Positions 11,676 through 23,364 of a DNA stretch of 64,000 bases are shown here, one piece after another; positions within the stretch are counted from its first letter, which is position 1, and the number at the start of each line of letters is the position of its first letter. The notes under the pieces were generated by a model. It was not told the DNA's origin. It ran no database searches and was given only the letters and a program-made list of their open reading frames with translations. The position numbers and the translations under genes were made by a program. The stretch comes from Krasilnikovozyma curviuscula (lineage: Eukaryota > Basidiomycota > Tremellomycetes > Cystofilobasidiales > Mrakiaceae): the NCBI GenBank assembly GCA_014825775.1, contig MVAQ01000014.1:62001-126000 (forward strand), read 5' to 3'.

Positions 11676-13876
11676 ATGGGCGAGTCTGATTCAGCGTTCT
11701 CACTGTTTTGGAAGCTGAAACTGACTCCCGTTTTGCCAATTTTCTATTTAGGTGTCAAGATCAGGAGCAGACAGCTACCCCAGTCCCTATCAATACTGAT
11801 CTTCCAACATGTATTTCGTCCAGTTCCAAGTTTCCCATCAGCTGTCCTCCTTTCCCAGCGCCGGTTCGCCAGCTCCAACACCTCTTCGAAGCAGCAACCG
11901 ACTGGAGATGACAACCAGCAACAAACAGTAAACTCTCAGGACTTGTTTGATCGTATTCTTCCTCCTCAGTACCTAAGCTTCACAGGCTTGGATCATCATT
12001 CCAAAGTGAAATCCGTCTTCGAAAAAGCGTTGAACATTCCTTCGCCTCTTCTCGAAGTTCGGCTTGCCAGTTTGCCGTTCTGGATCAGTCTGTACATTCT
12101 CAAAGCAACTCTTTTGATACCGGAAGAAAGCAGCAACATCAAAGGTGTTCCGTTTCTCATTGGAGGTTGTTATTCTGGGTTCAAAGGAAGAGCATTTGGA
12201 ACACTATCGCTACCGATCGACGGTCAGATATTCACTCATCCCGAGAGAGTGCGGGGGTTAATATTGAATGGGAAAGTTGATGAAAGTGATTTCGGAAAAG
12301 CGTTCAAGCTACCGGTTCGTTTTACCTTGCCTGCGCCGACAGAAATTCCTATCGAGGGACTGGAGGACAGCTTCATTCAGCTAGGAGAGGGGAAGGGGGC
12401 AATGGACCTGACTGTTCAAGTAAGATTATTACAACCTACTTCCTGAGGTCTTTACTATGTTACTCACGCTTCTAATTTTGACTAACTTCCACAGGAGCGC
12501 ATCGTCTTTCCGCTACATCGCTCGGTCTACCTCGCGTACTCAACCAAATCAACTCTTCCAATTGGTCTCATGGAAGCACCATCGCCTCTGGTATCTCCAT
12601 CAAACCAGCAGCAGACTGTGAAGGATGTCCTGATCCCAACAAAACAAGACGGCATCCTCGTCTGGCCGCGACATGTAAGTCTACAGCCAATTCTTTCAGC
12701 GTTGTCATTTTCATTCTCTAATCCCACTCTGACCGAACCTCTGATTTTTTTGCTAGTCCTTTTCATTCCATAACTTCTCTGAGTTCACGCTCACAAACCC
12801 ATCGATCCAACAATTTAAGAAAGAGCTCATCGACCCAATTATTTACATGGGCGTCAATTCTTCCACCCGAGTCCCTCCAAAGCTGGCATCTGCTGGTGCA
12901 CAAGGACTGACTGACTGGATGGATTCAAGTATTCATTCGATGAAGCCGGAGGTAATGGTGGATGAAGTATTACTGGCAGAAGGGGAGAAGGCTTCAGATC
13001 TACAATACGTTGTGTGAGTTTTTTTCAGCATCAAATTCCTTTTTATATTGAAAGTATGGTTTTCTTTTTTAGTGATGGTGTTCATCGCCGACTCCATTCG
13101 TCGTTCCCCTTCCCCAAACTGGCCGCACCTTTCGAGAAAGAACGTCAGGAGCATCTAGAAGAGATCGCTAAATTAGAAGAGCTCATGGTGCGTTCATAAG
13201 TCCAACTTCCTGATCATCTGTCATTCTACCGTTTTCCCTGACGATCAAAACTGATCAAAACTTTCGAACTAACAAATGAATTAGAAACTAGAACGTCAGC
13301 TCGCGTATGAAGAAATGGTCCGTCAGCGCAACCAAGAACAGATTTATTTAAAGAGACTCAAACTAGAAGAACAACATGCTCGACGGCAAGCCCGTGCGAA
13401 GTTTAGTAAAGACGCTAAGGCGGACAGGAACGAAAAGAAGGCGGAGCAACAGTGGCAGAGGCACAAGAGGAAGGTGGATGAACAGGAACGGTTAAATGAC
13501 TTGCTGAGGAAAGCTAGGAGACAGCTAGAAATGGACATGGGTCCTGGTCAAATCGTAAGTCTTTCGAGCTCTTCGCATTTTTTCTTCGCCGAGTGATGAC
13601 AATTACGGCTTTGGTCACTAGAATTTATCTGCAATTGGGTCTAATAACAAAATTAAGATCTACGACGTTGACCGACACTATGAGATGCTTGGCTTCACCG
13701 ATCTTCGACATCTGCCAAGCGACGATGATATTCAAGCCGCTTGGAGACAGCAACTCAAAGACCACCATCCTGATCTAGGTGGTTCGACAGATAGAGCTGC
13801 CAAAATCAATGCAGCGAGGTCTATTTTGGCTACGGTAGAAGGTAGAAGAGATTATCAGCGAAAGGGGTTCAGATAG
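11676..13876 (+). CDS. J-domain (DnaJ-like) protein, probably mitochondrial
   Basis: A protein of about 600 residues whose last exon encodes a J-like domain: HYEMLGFTDLRHLPSDDDIQ, AAWRQQLKDHHPDLGGSTD (the HPD motif that stimulates Hsp70) and AKINAARSILATVEGRRDYQ. The N-terminus (QRRFASSNTSSK...) looks like a mitochondrial targeting sequence, with a likely cleavage near RFAS. Five introns are supported: after DLTVQ (GTAAGAT), WPRH (GTAAGTC), LQYVV (GTGAGTT), EELM (GTGCGTT) and GPGQI (GTAAGTC). The region before the J domain is charged and coiled-coil-like (KLERQLAYEEMVRQRNQEQ). The N-terminal half, including FDRILPPQYLSFTGLDHHS, shows no domain I recognise. A J domain at the very C-terminus, after a coiled coil, is an unusual arrangement. 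The start at 11676 is the first ATG but could be an artefact; a later start would leave the targeting part. Confidence 0.78.
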
Positions 13877-14095
13877 ACTCCATTCTTTGTTGGAGGTCGA
13901 TGTAAACCTCTCCAAAACTCCACTCATTCTTGCAAGCACTACGGGAAATTGAAGCTGAAATAGGGTATGGGGAAGCTATATTTGAACAGTGGGTATGTGT
14001 ATAGTGGGTATGTATGTTTACAGAGATCGCATTTACAACATATTGTTAAATAATACAAGTACTCAAATTTACAAGCCATGTTTTGGAAACTTCGA

Positions 14096-17000
14096 TCAAA
14101 GGCCGAAAAGGTTCTATAAAGGCAGAACTTTTTTTTAGTCCGATGAAAATTGGAGAGGACTACGAGACAACTAACCTTCAATTCAGCTACACCCAAACGA
14201 CCAATCTTCTTACCTCCTCCTTCGCCAAAAGCACCATCTGCCATGGCTTGCTTTCGGTTCTGCAAAGCTAACACTCTTTGTTCAACGGTATTGGCGATGG
14301 TAAGACGGTGGACGTAAACATCTTTTACTTGGCCAATGCGGTGAGTACGAGAAGTAGCCTGGTCCTCAGTCGCTGGATTCCAGGCGAGATCCATGTTGAC
14401 CACACGGTTGGCTCTGGTCAACTGTTGGGTTTGAAAATGAAATAAACTTAGCCATTATACTCTAAGTTGAGTAGCATTGCAAACGCTTACATTTAATCCG
14501 ACACCGCCGCACTTTAGAGAGATAAGCATCACCATGGGTGAACTGCTGCCCTCTTGCATGAAGGTATTAACAGCCCGATCCCTCTCATTTCTATTCATTC
14601 CTCCTTCGTAACGGAGGAACGGAATGCCGTCTGGAGATGCAGTCAGTCACAGTTCAGCGAATGCAAGCTGACCTGTAGCACGTACCATATTTAAGATATT
14701 GATCCATGAGATCTATCATTTTCACCCATTGAGAGAAGATAATGACTTGAAAGATAGATGGCAAGTTAGCTAAATTAGCGGTTTGCAAAAATCAGGCAAA
14801 CGCACCTTTGTCGTCAGGGTGTTCTTTACGCCAGCTTCGAAGTAGTTCAAGCATTCGAGTGATTTTAGCGCTATTAAAGTTCAATAAAAGACGGAAAGCA
14901 ATGGTAAGCAGTTAGTGGTAGTCGATTGCAAGACTGTCAAAGTGGGATTGCTTACCTTGGCTCGGTTAGATTCAAGACTGGCTTGAACTTCAACTGTTTC
15001 GCTTTACCTTTGCCTTTACCATTTGCCCCCTGGTCATCATTGTCGATTTGAATTCCCCCCTTTCAAAAACAACAAAACTTTAGCGATGTAGTAACACACC
15101 AATGAGATCTCTACTTACGTGGTCTAGGTCCAGGCTCAAGTGCTCATCAGCAGCAGCCTCCTCAGGCTCGAATCTTCATCGACACAGGCCAAGGTCAGCG
15201 AACGCCAACCACAACAGAAATGAAAATACTTACAGGCTGACATCAAAGCATTTAGAGTAATCGACAGGTTCTCGGCACCTAAGATCGCACAAGGGATAAG
15301 ATGAACGAAAGTTAGATATATATATTTCCAAACAAGCAAACAAGGACGAGGTACATTGGGCAATCCCTGACACCTCTCATCGCAGCAGCCATTCGCAGTT
15401 CATCATCGATTGCATTGATGATACCATCTTTAGTCTTGAACCAGTCTGAAAGGCACTCCGCACAGAATCGGTGACCGCAAGGAGTAGTTTTCGTCTGAGT
15501 AAACGGCTCAAAACAGATTCCGCATTCATCTTCATCTCCCTCGTCATCTGCTGTTCGCTGTTTTCGTTCATTAAAAAGTCTCGTAAACTGATTTTTGAGC
15601 TTTTCAACCGTTCTATTAACGCAAAACTAGCTTGTGAGTTGCAGGCTGTATCGATTGAATGAGGAAGAGACATACTGTTCACCAAGAACTTCAATCGCCC
15701 TATTCAAATTATCGGTGGGTTTATTGTCCTGGGTCTCTGCTTCTGCAGCTTCACTTTTCATCCCCACTTCTTGGATGAGAATTGGATGATTACAGATCTA
15801 AGATACATTAGCAGTCAGTGTAAACCTTCATCTATCTCCCTTTTGAGGTACGTACCTGACGTAATCTCGTAAGCAGAGTAAATATATGAGCGTAGTTCTT
15901 CAAGACCGTTCCCGCTTTGAGGTATTTGTTGAAGATCACCTGAGCTTTTGTCTCGACCATTGTATAGATCTGTTTCGTTTACAAAAAGTCATCAGCGTGA
16001 TCAAATAATAGCTTTGAAAACATGTCTCTACCTCTCGTTCCTCTGGAGAGAACTGCAAAACTTCAAGCTCAATGTGCTTTGGGTTCAGTTCCAAAATCTT
16101 CTTTCCATCTAGCTCGCTGTCCTTGGTCCTCCTCAACAAACATCCTCGGAGAATGACTTGCATACGCTCAGCCGATCTGGCAGGTTGAGATCTCATACTT
16201 TGGACAATATGAGCTCGCTGTAAAGTCCAAAGAACAAAATTAGCGTCGGCGAATAGCTTTGGCATATAAATACTCACAAACTCGCTCCAGCTTTCGATGC
16301 ACGTAGTCAGTTTGTCAGCTAATGGGATAATGTCAACCGATAGAAAACTCACTCATTGTATGGCCTCAGTCTCAAATAACGTAGATGGCTGTAGACATCT
16401 TCAAGAGAGTTGACGATCAGAGTACCTGTGAGGGACCATCTGTACACCGAGTCCAACTCAGCTACTGATTTAGATAGTTTGTTGCCCTGAACGCGGACAT
16501 AAAGTCAATATCCTTAACTTGTGACAATTCAGTTGTATAAAAGAAAGCACCTTTGATCGAATCTGATGAGCTTCGTCAATGATAACGCGATGCCTGCAGT
16601 GAAAGCAGCAAAGTCAATTACTGATATGCTGTTAAGAAGCCAAGAGAAACTAACCACTGCTGTTGGAAAAGAAGTCCATTTTGATTGTCGTCTCCGGTGA
16701 ATTTAGTATGTTCACTGCTGATAACGCCTGGTGTAGTGATGACAACGTTGTAGTGTTTCAGAGCCGACAAAGATCTGACTCGTCCATGTCCATGATAAAC
16801 GTGAACAGAGCTATGGCGATCGAAAAAGTAAAATATAGGACAGGATTTCTTTGAAAAGAAAAAAGAGCTACCTACAAGAGTCCATATCTCGTCCTAGAAG
16901 TGATTTCCTGTTTCCATTGCTCGAGTAAAGCAACAGGCTGAGTGACGGTTTATGGTTAGCAAAAGTTTTAATGTTATTAAACTACAGGCTTACTGCGATG

Positions 17001-19476
17001 ATCAAAGTTGCCTTTTTTAATGCGCCTCGTTGCGGCTTATTGACGACCATTGTCGCGACAGCTTGAATGGTTTTACCCAATCCCATATCGTCGGCCAAAA
17101 TGCCACCTTTACTTCTGGATTGCTCCATCTTTTTCATCCTAAGTACCAAAAGGATGTCAATTTTTCTCAAAAGTTTCTTCAGGAAATGAAACTCACCATG
17201 CAACACCAATGAGCTGGTGAGGCATCAGGGACACAGTCATTCCATCGAGCTTCTGCTTGGGGTCACTCAGACTTAGATCTTGGAGGGCACCAGCGACAGT
17301 TGCATCTTCTTTGAAATTCTCAAGAGCGTTGTTGAAAAAATCGGCCAGTCTATATATTTCAGGATAAGGGGGGTCAGCCGGTACATTCCCCTCAAGAATC
17401 AAAGCTGAAACCCACGACGCCCCAGTCCTTCTATTCTCATCTAGCATCCTATCCAGATCTCCCTCAGGTTCTTGGTTCACGATTGGGCGATGAAATGGGT
17501 TGGCCATATGACCAGCGTAGCCACCAAGAGCAGGGGGATCCTGGTGGGTAGAACGACGTTGTTGTCCGTAGGGGTTGAAGCGTCCAGCTGCTGCTGCTGG
17601 TCTGTTCCAATGCCCGACGACAGGTCGGGTGGCACCACCCGGATAGTATTTAACTGGAGTTTGCGTGGCTGGTGGATAGCCTCCTGGGATTGGATAGCCG
17701 CCAGGGATTGGATAATCGAAGTGGGACACTGCTGCTGCTGAGGATAGAGGAAAAACTTGGTCTTTGCGAAGAGGTCGATTAGCCTGCGCTGGGATGGGTG
17801 GGACCAAGAAATCGTAGTTTCCAAGGGGTTCGAAAGAGTCTCCGGCAGAGGTGAAACCTTGAACTAAATCGTTTTTTAAGTCGGCTGCTTCGAGATGCCA
17901 TCCTTGTAGCTCTGGCAAAGCTTGATAAACTGCACCATCGACTAAGGTCAAGTTTGGTGATTCACTATCAATTGCTTTGATTGCAATACTGAGATTGTTT
18001 AATCGCTGTAAAGCTTTGACTTTTGAGGGCCCAGGATTGCTGGAGGGTACGCAAAAAAGCACGATGTCAGTATAGAGCCTAAAAGACAAAGTCAAAAACG
18101 TTATCGAACATGTGAGGAGCTTGAGATCTAATGTGTTGGGCTTCAACTTTCCAGAATGCTTTGTTGATCAGCAAAACTTCAGCGTTGAGTTTAAACTGGG
18201 TCGAAGTGCTTGTAGAAGAGGAATAGGAAGCAGAACCAGGTCCGCTTGAGAATACACCCTGTCGAGGCCCTGTTGATGGCGAAGAAGTTGACGCGACGGG
18301 GGGATCGATTTCCATCAGATCGAAAGAGTTTTTTCTTTCTAACTTTGTTTGGTACATTTTGAAGGGATTTGGAGCGCCTCTCTGAATTTGAAGAGGTGGT
18401 GAACTTAATACTTCAATCTCTGGTGACTCTTCTCTCTTTTCTTTGGTACTGCTATTGACCGCATACCGAGAAGTTGAAGAAGATGCGTAGTTATCTTCTT
18501 CCAAATCGAGATCAATAACTTCAGGTTTGGGGTTGAACAAGTGAGAAGGGGACGATGCAGACGATGAATGGACAGAAACCGGATTTGAAGTATCGAAAGG
18601 CTTAACATCCATGCTGAGGCCTACGTGTATCGGATTTGAGGTGAGACCCGAAGTAGTTGAGTAGAAGGCATCGGAGTCAATGATCTTCCCTCATTACAAT
18701 TCCCTTCGATATGAAGTAGCTAGGCGCTCCGCGGTGACATGAGTTACTTACCTCGAGACGCATCCACGTCAATGATGTCATTTTTATTATTGCTGTTGGA
18801 AACCTGAGAAGAAAACTTGCTTGTCAGATCTCTAAGCAACTAATCCAAATTTGGAGGTTCGATTAGAGCTCACATCATTCCTCCTTCTTTCGTCCCTATT
18901 CCTAGCATGAGTAGGGTGATACCTGATATGGTCCTACATAAATGATAGCATTCCCAGTAAGCTATTCCGGCCGCAGATGAAGTCAAAGGTCAGAGAGAGA
19001 ACAGAACGTACCTTAAGTGCCTCCAACGACCCCACCCCTCTCTTCCCCTTCAACTGCCTGCTCCTTCCGCCATCAATTGGGACATTGTGGTCATGAGTCA
19101 GAACAATATCTTCCCAGCAGTTGTCTTCCATACCTAAATATTGTTGGGCCAGAAGAGGAATCGTGAGCCCTGGAGAGAACGAGCCAAAATAACCCGGACC
19201 CAAAGGAGCTTACATAGAACGACACCCAACTCTCCATCACCCGGAGTCAACAGCTGTAAAATAGTGGTATACAAAATAGGCCCTGTTAGACCGACTTGCT
19301 AGAGAGCTTCAGTATGTAAATATTATCCTACTTACCCAATTGTCGTCGCTAGGAAATTCCTCCATGAAATCGAACAGCAATTCTTGATACCAGCTTGGGA
19401 TATCTTGTCTTGAAGACCGATCCCAAGAAAGGGACTTTTTGGCTAAGGAGATCAACGTCTCCTTAGTGACAGCCAT
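14096..19476 (-). CDS. ULS1: Swi2/Snf2 translocase with RING finger, ULS1-type
   Basis: A DNA-dependent ATPase that in yeast targets SUMOylated proteins and joins a Snf2 motor to an E3-type RING finger. Seen in order: SUMO-interaction-like motifs (IIDVD at 18762-18776, VIDLDLEE at 18496-18519, IEVLSS at 18400-18417); Walker A in ADDMGLGKTIQAV; DEAH in IIDEAHQIRSK; LTGTLIVNSLED; RRTKDSELDGKKIL; a RING finger (CGICFEPF, CGHRFCAEC, and CPMC formed across an intron); and motifs V/VI (CGGVGLN, QATSRTHRIGQ). The last exon reads NLFGL, the usual end of this family; stop at 14096. I join three short upstream exons so that the protein starts MAVTKETLISLAKK at 19476. All joins keep the frame, including G|GCCTCAGCATGG leading into MDVKPF. 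Starting at 18612 (MDVKPF) is the alternative. Length is about 1,300 residues (estimate). The likely site is the nucleus. Confidence 0.85.
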
Positions 19477-20288
19477 CCTTCCTTGCGGGTCCTTGGTCGT
19501 CTGAGGAGGACCGGATACTCTCTGAGGGCGAAGCAGCCACTCAAAGTTGGAAACCTGATAGAATTTATAAGCACTAGATGTACACTACTGCTAAATTCAA
19601 TTGCCTGTATTATTATATGAGAGATACTACGTGACAATTTCTGGACGTAAGAATTTCATTGCGTCCAGCATGTTCTTGGCGCGTCGTTTTCAAAAGGTAA
19701 ACAATGGGCTCGGCCTCTTGATGCCCCCCAAAATTGAGAGTTCTGTGATATTCTGTCTTAGAGATGCCTTTTCAGTTATAGCTTAAACTGATCAAGATGT
19801 AGATTTGGGGAGATCTTGCAAGCCGTATTGACGATCTGGAACGCGAGATGGCTTGCAGTGCAATCCCAAGTACAACACCTTCAAAGGAAAGCAGTACCTT
19901 ACCCTGCACCCCTTCTTCAGATAATTCTGGTTTACAATAGTCTCTACTGACTGTATCATGCCAGTGGGCCCGATATATGGAAATCAGGCGCGAAAGCACT
20001 GTGCTTTGGATCAGACAGGAGCTCCTCATCTCCTTCAACTAGACTCCGCTGTCCCACACAATCCCCCTTGCAAAGCGCCACGTTTCTCAATCCGGCTACC
20101 TCTCTGTTTAACACTAAAAGTTAACCGGGTTTCTATAATCTTCAGTCTTCTTCCAACCACATTTTTCCTTCCTCTTATCATCTCGTCACCTCACAATCTC
20201 GACACGCTCGTTTTGAGAACCCACACTCATTTTAAACAACAATCCCCAACCTTCTCAGGTTATTTTATTTTTGTACTGGAAAGTAAAG
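19477..20288. promoter_or_regulatory. Divergent promoter region between ULS1-type gene and chitinase
   Basis: About 810 bases between two divergent starts. Open frames at 19601-19786, 19772-20038 and 19958-20377 overlap one another on opposite strands and lack domains. The stretch just before 20289 is pyrimidine-rich, as expected for a 5' leader. Confidence 0.4.
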
Positions 20289-22037
20289 ATGAGAGGGTTC
20301 GCCGTCGCCTTGTTCGCCGTAACTTCCGCTGCTGTAAGTGTTGTTGCAAAGCAAAGTCAACACCACCATCAAGTTAGTTCGCTTGCGTAGCGTCATTTAC
20401 AGATACAGGATGTCAATTACTGACATATTTCTTGCCAAAAGTTAGCTGCGAAGACATTCAAAAACTCCAAGTTTGTGAGTCTTGAACATAAGGTAATCGC
20501 CGGCGCGTTTTACGGCGTTCAATTTACTGAATTTCAGTCACAACAACGCTTAGGTTGAAGATAGGTGAAGAGGCTACCAGTACTTTGAGTCTTTCAAAAT
20601 TGTTAGCTGACTGGTGTTTTGGTCCGTCACCTCATCTCCTCTATCTGATGATCTGTAGATCAAAGATGGCTCGTGCCTCCGTACCTGCTGCTTCTCCCGG
20701 TCCTGTAGCTAAGAAAAGCCTCAAACAAGCTACTAGAAGTCAAGTCAGTCCTTTGTTATACTAAAATCCAAGTAAGAATACTATCTTGACCTTGAGATTC
20801 TTTTCTGTAAAGATTTTGAACAGGTCAGTGCTTTGTTTACTTTGAAGATGCTTGCGGCGCAGTTAGCAACAGGGGTCCCAACGTAAAACTAATATTCCCC
20901 ATTATTTTTTACTTCAATTAGACGCTCTGAGCGAGAGTTGATCAAACGTGGTGTCCTCGCGCCGAGACAAACTACCACCCCATCAGCAGCCACGTTGTTC
21001 TTTAACGTTTATTTTGATGCTCCTTACCTGGTCCAGCCACCAGCCCCATCTGACCTTGGTCTCACATCTGCTTTTGAACTCTCTTTCTGGCTGTCCTCCA
21101 CCTCTGCTTCCACTGATAACGCGGCCGCTTGGACGCTCCTCACTGCTGACGAGAGAGCCACAATCAAGGCTGAATACAAGATTGCTGGTATCTACCTGAC
21201 TATCGCTGCTTTCGGTGAAAGCGGTGAGTAATGGATTCTTATGAACCAGATTTGATGAGCTATTCTCATTCGAGTCTATATTTGTCAGACACTCCAACCA
21301 CGTCTGGCGCTGTTGCTACCACCGTTGCTGCTGAGCTTGCCGCCTTCGTCACAAACTACGACTTGGACGGTGTCGACATCGACTGGGAAGACTTCACCAG
21401 TGCCAATGATGGTACATCTACTGGATGGGACTGGATCATTGACCTCCATACCGCTTTAAGAGCTGCTCTTCCAAGTCCATATATCATCACACACTCTCCT
21501 TTGGCTCCTTGGTTGGCTCAAGACAACGCATACACGGATAACGCCTACTTTGGAGTGTTCGAAGCTGTTGGTGATACTATTGACTGGCTCAACATCCAAT
21601 ACTATAGTGAGGGCAACGTTTGCGATTCGGTAGTTTCCCTAAACTGATGTTGTCGCTTCCTCTCAGACCAAGGCACTTCAGTTTACACTACCTGTGAAGA
21701 CCTGCTGACAGCTTCCTCGATCGTCGGCACCTCAGTCGGTGAGCTCATCACCGCCGGAATTCCGGCAGAGAAGATTGACATTGGAAAGCCAGGTGAATAA
21801 CAACATTCTACCAGAACGCTACTTCAGCACTTCTAGTACTTCTGGTACTAATGCAATACCAAATTTTCTCCCTAAGTGACGACTGCTGATGCGACCAACG
21901 GATACATGGCTCCAGCGCTGTTCGCGGAGTGTATCGATCAGGCTGTCGCTTCATGGCCAACTCTCCACGGCGTCTCTTTCTGGCAGTGGAACGACGAGGT
22001 CGTCACAGAGGAACAGCAGATCCAATCAAGTCTTTAA
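20289..22037 (+). CDS. Secreted GH18 chitinase-like glycoside hydrolase
   Basis: A glycoside hydrolase family 18 enzyme. The catalytic motif DGVDIDWEDF (DxxDxDxE, the last Glu being the acid/base) is at 21366-21395, and the C-terminal SFWQWNDE carries the usual tryptophan of the last barrel strand. The start at 20289 gives a signal peptide, MRGFAVALFAVTSAA, then a His/Gln-rich patch. Short exons follow, including an 11-nt exon (20813-20823) whose joins give ILNRRSERELIKRG. The KR before GVLAPRQTT looks like a Kex2-type processing site, so a propeptide is likely. Other joins checked are IQYY|NQGTSVY (GTGAGGG, CTCAG) and GKP|VTTADATNGY. The length of about 390 residues fits fungal GH18 enzymes without a carbohydrate-binding module. 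The likely site is secreted or cell wall. Chitinase against endo-beta-N-acetylglucosaminidase activity cannot be told from the motif alone. Confidence 0.85.
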
Positions 22038-22500
22038 TTTCGTCATTTCGTAAATTTTTGTTTCGTGTTTGAGCTGGTGCTTTGTTGAAATTGATGCTCA
22101 AAGTTGGTTTGCTCTCTAGTCCGAATTTCGTAGGGTATACACACTTTAAGTCTTAATACATTGACGAGGAGGATCAAAATATCTTTTCAAATGCTCATCT
22201 CTGAGAGCCTATCTCTATTACGAGTGACAAAATTCTCCCAGAAATAAACCTTGACGACCATGCGATGGGAAGAATTGACTGGTGTTGTGACACGAGACTC
22301 GACCTTCCAGTAGGACCCTCAGCTTGAAGTTGATCCAAGAAGTGCCAAAAAAAGGGCGTTACAGGAAACAAAGCGAAAGTAATCACATCATTGTTACTAC
22401 ACACATCGAAATCCAGAGGCAAAATGTTTGCTCCCTGTCGAGAAGATTCCAAAGATAGACCAAACGTCGTCCAGCCAGACCGGTTCCTTCTTGCTGACAC
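22038..22500. other. Gap between convergent genes
   Basis: About 460 bases between the chitinase stop and the CYSTM gene stop. It should hold both 3' untranslated regions. The open frame at 22195-22500 on the minus strand has no domain. Confidence 0.4.
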
Positions 22501-23058
22501 TCAGAAGAATAGGCATAGATCGAGGCAACACAATCCAGCGAGTAAACCAGCACAAAGGCCTGATTCCAACCAAACCACCGCCTCGTCAATTCAATCCGAA
22601 AGGTTTGGCATTCAATTAAACAGAGATAAGTGACATACCTGCTGAGGCACCACCTGCTACACCGCCCATCTGCTGCTGCTGGTACGGCTGTTGGACATAG
22701 ATAGTTTGGGGAGGACCTTGTTGAGGGCTAAAGAGGAGGGGCACAGTCAACCCACGCACGAAGTCGCTCGCGAAATGAAAATGCTCGACTGACTAATAAT
22801 CTGCAGCAAACGAGAACGCATAAGTACGATTCAAGCTTATCAAGGGGAGAAGGACCCACTCTGCTGTCCACCATACCCCTGCTGCGGCGGGTAATAGCCT
22901 CCTTTGTTGTTCTGAGGAGGGTAGTAAGGGCCTCCCTGCTGAGGATACGACTGCTGCTGATAATTCGGATTGTACTGCTGTTGGTTTGGATTATAGGAGT
23001 TTGGATTATAGGACTGAGGGGGCTGGTTAGGATATTTAGGGTCTTGGTTGTACGACAT
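22501..23058 (-). CDS. CYSTM (cysteine-rich transmembrane) protein
   Basis: Small proteins with a CYSTM module are linked to stress tolerance and sit in membranes. The first exon is rich in Tyr, Pro, Gln and Asn (SYNPNSYNPNQQQYNPNY), a low-complexity repeat. The second exon reads PQQGPPQTIYVQQPYQQQQ, GGVAGGASA. The last exon reads GLCAGLLAGLCCLDLCLFF, the typical hydrophobic, Cys-rich tail. Two introns are needed: one after CAGGG (GTATGG...TTTAG; frame kept as QQG|PQQGPP) and one after GCAG (GTATGTCA...AATCAG). The stop is at 22501-22503. The total is about 110 residues. This is a recovered short gene: the C-terminal exon is easily missed. The Gln/Pro/Tyr-rich N-terminus is usual for fungal members. 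Confidence 0.85.
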
Positions 23059-23364
23059 TGTCGAGAAGATGGGTTGTGTGCGTTGAGTGGGTGCTCGTTG
23101 AAGGGACAATAACGCACAGCCGGCAGACGAATTTCGATCGAGCGGTGGGGATATTTTCAGCGGATTTATAGTTTGTTTCTTTTGAGCCCCAATTTTGATT
23201 TGAATTGAAAGGGACAGTCATTTGCAGAAAAAACCTGCGCCTTCCTTCCAAAGCGCTGAGAGGAAAACTTGCTGTCCAGCTCCCTTGCTTGACTGCGATA
23301 CCGATTTAGGGAACGGGCAGAGTTCATCACGACTTTTTGAACCACACACTACTTATCCTAACCG
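23059..23364. promoter_or_regulatory. Gap holding the CYSTM promoter
   Basis: The 306 bases between the CYSTM start and the end of the next minus-strand gene hold no supported gene. They should contain the CYSTM promoter and the 3' end of the upstream gene. Confidence 0.35.
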
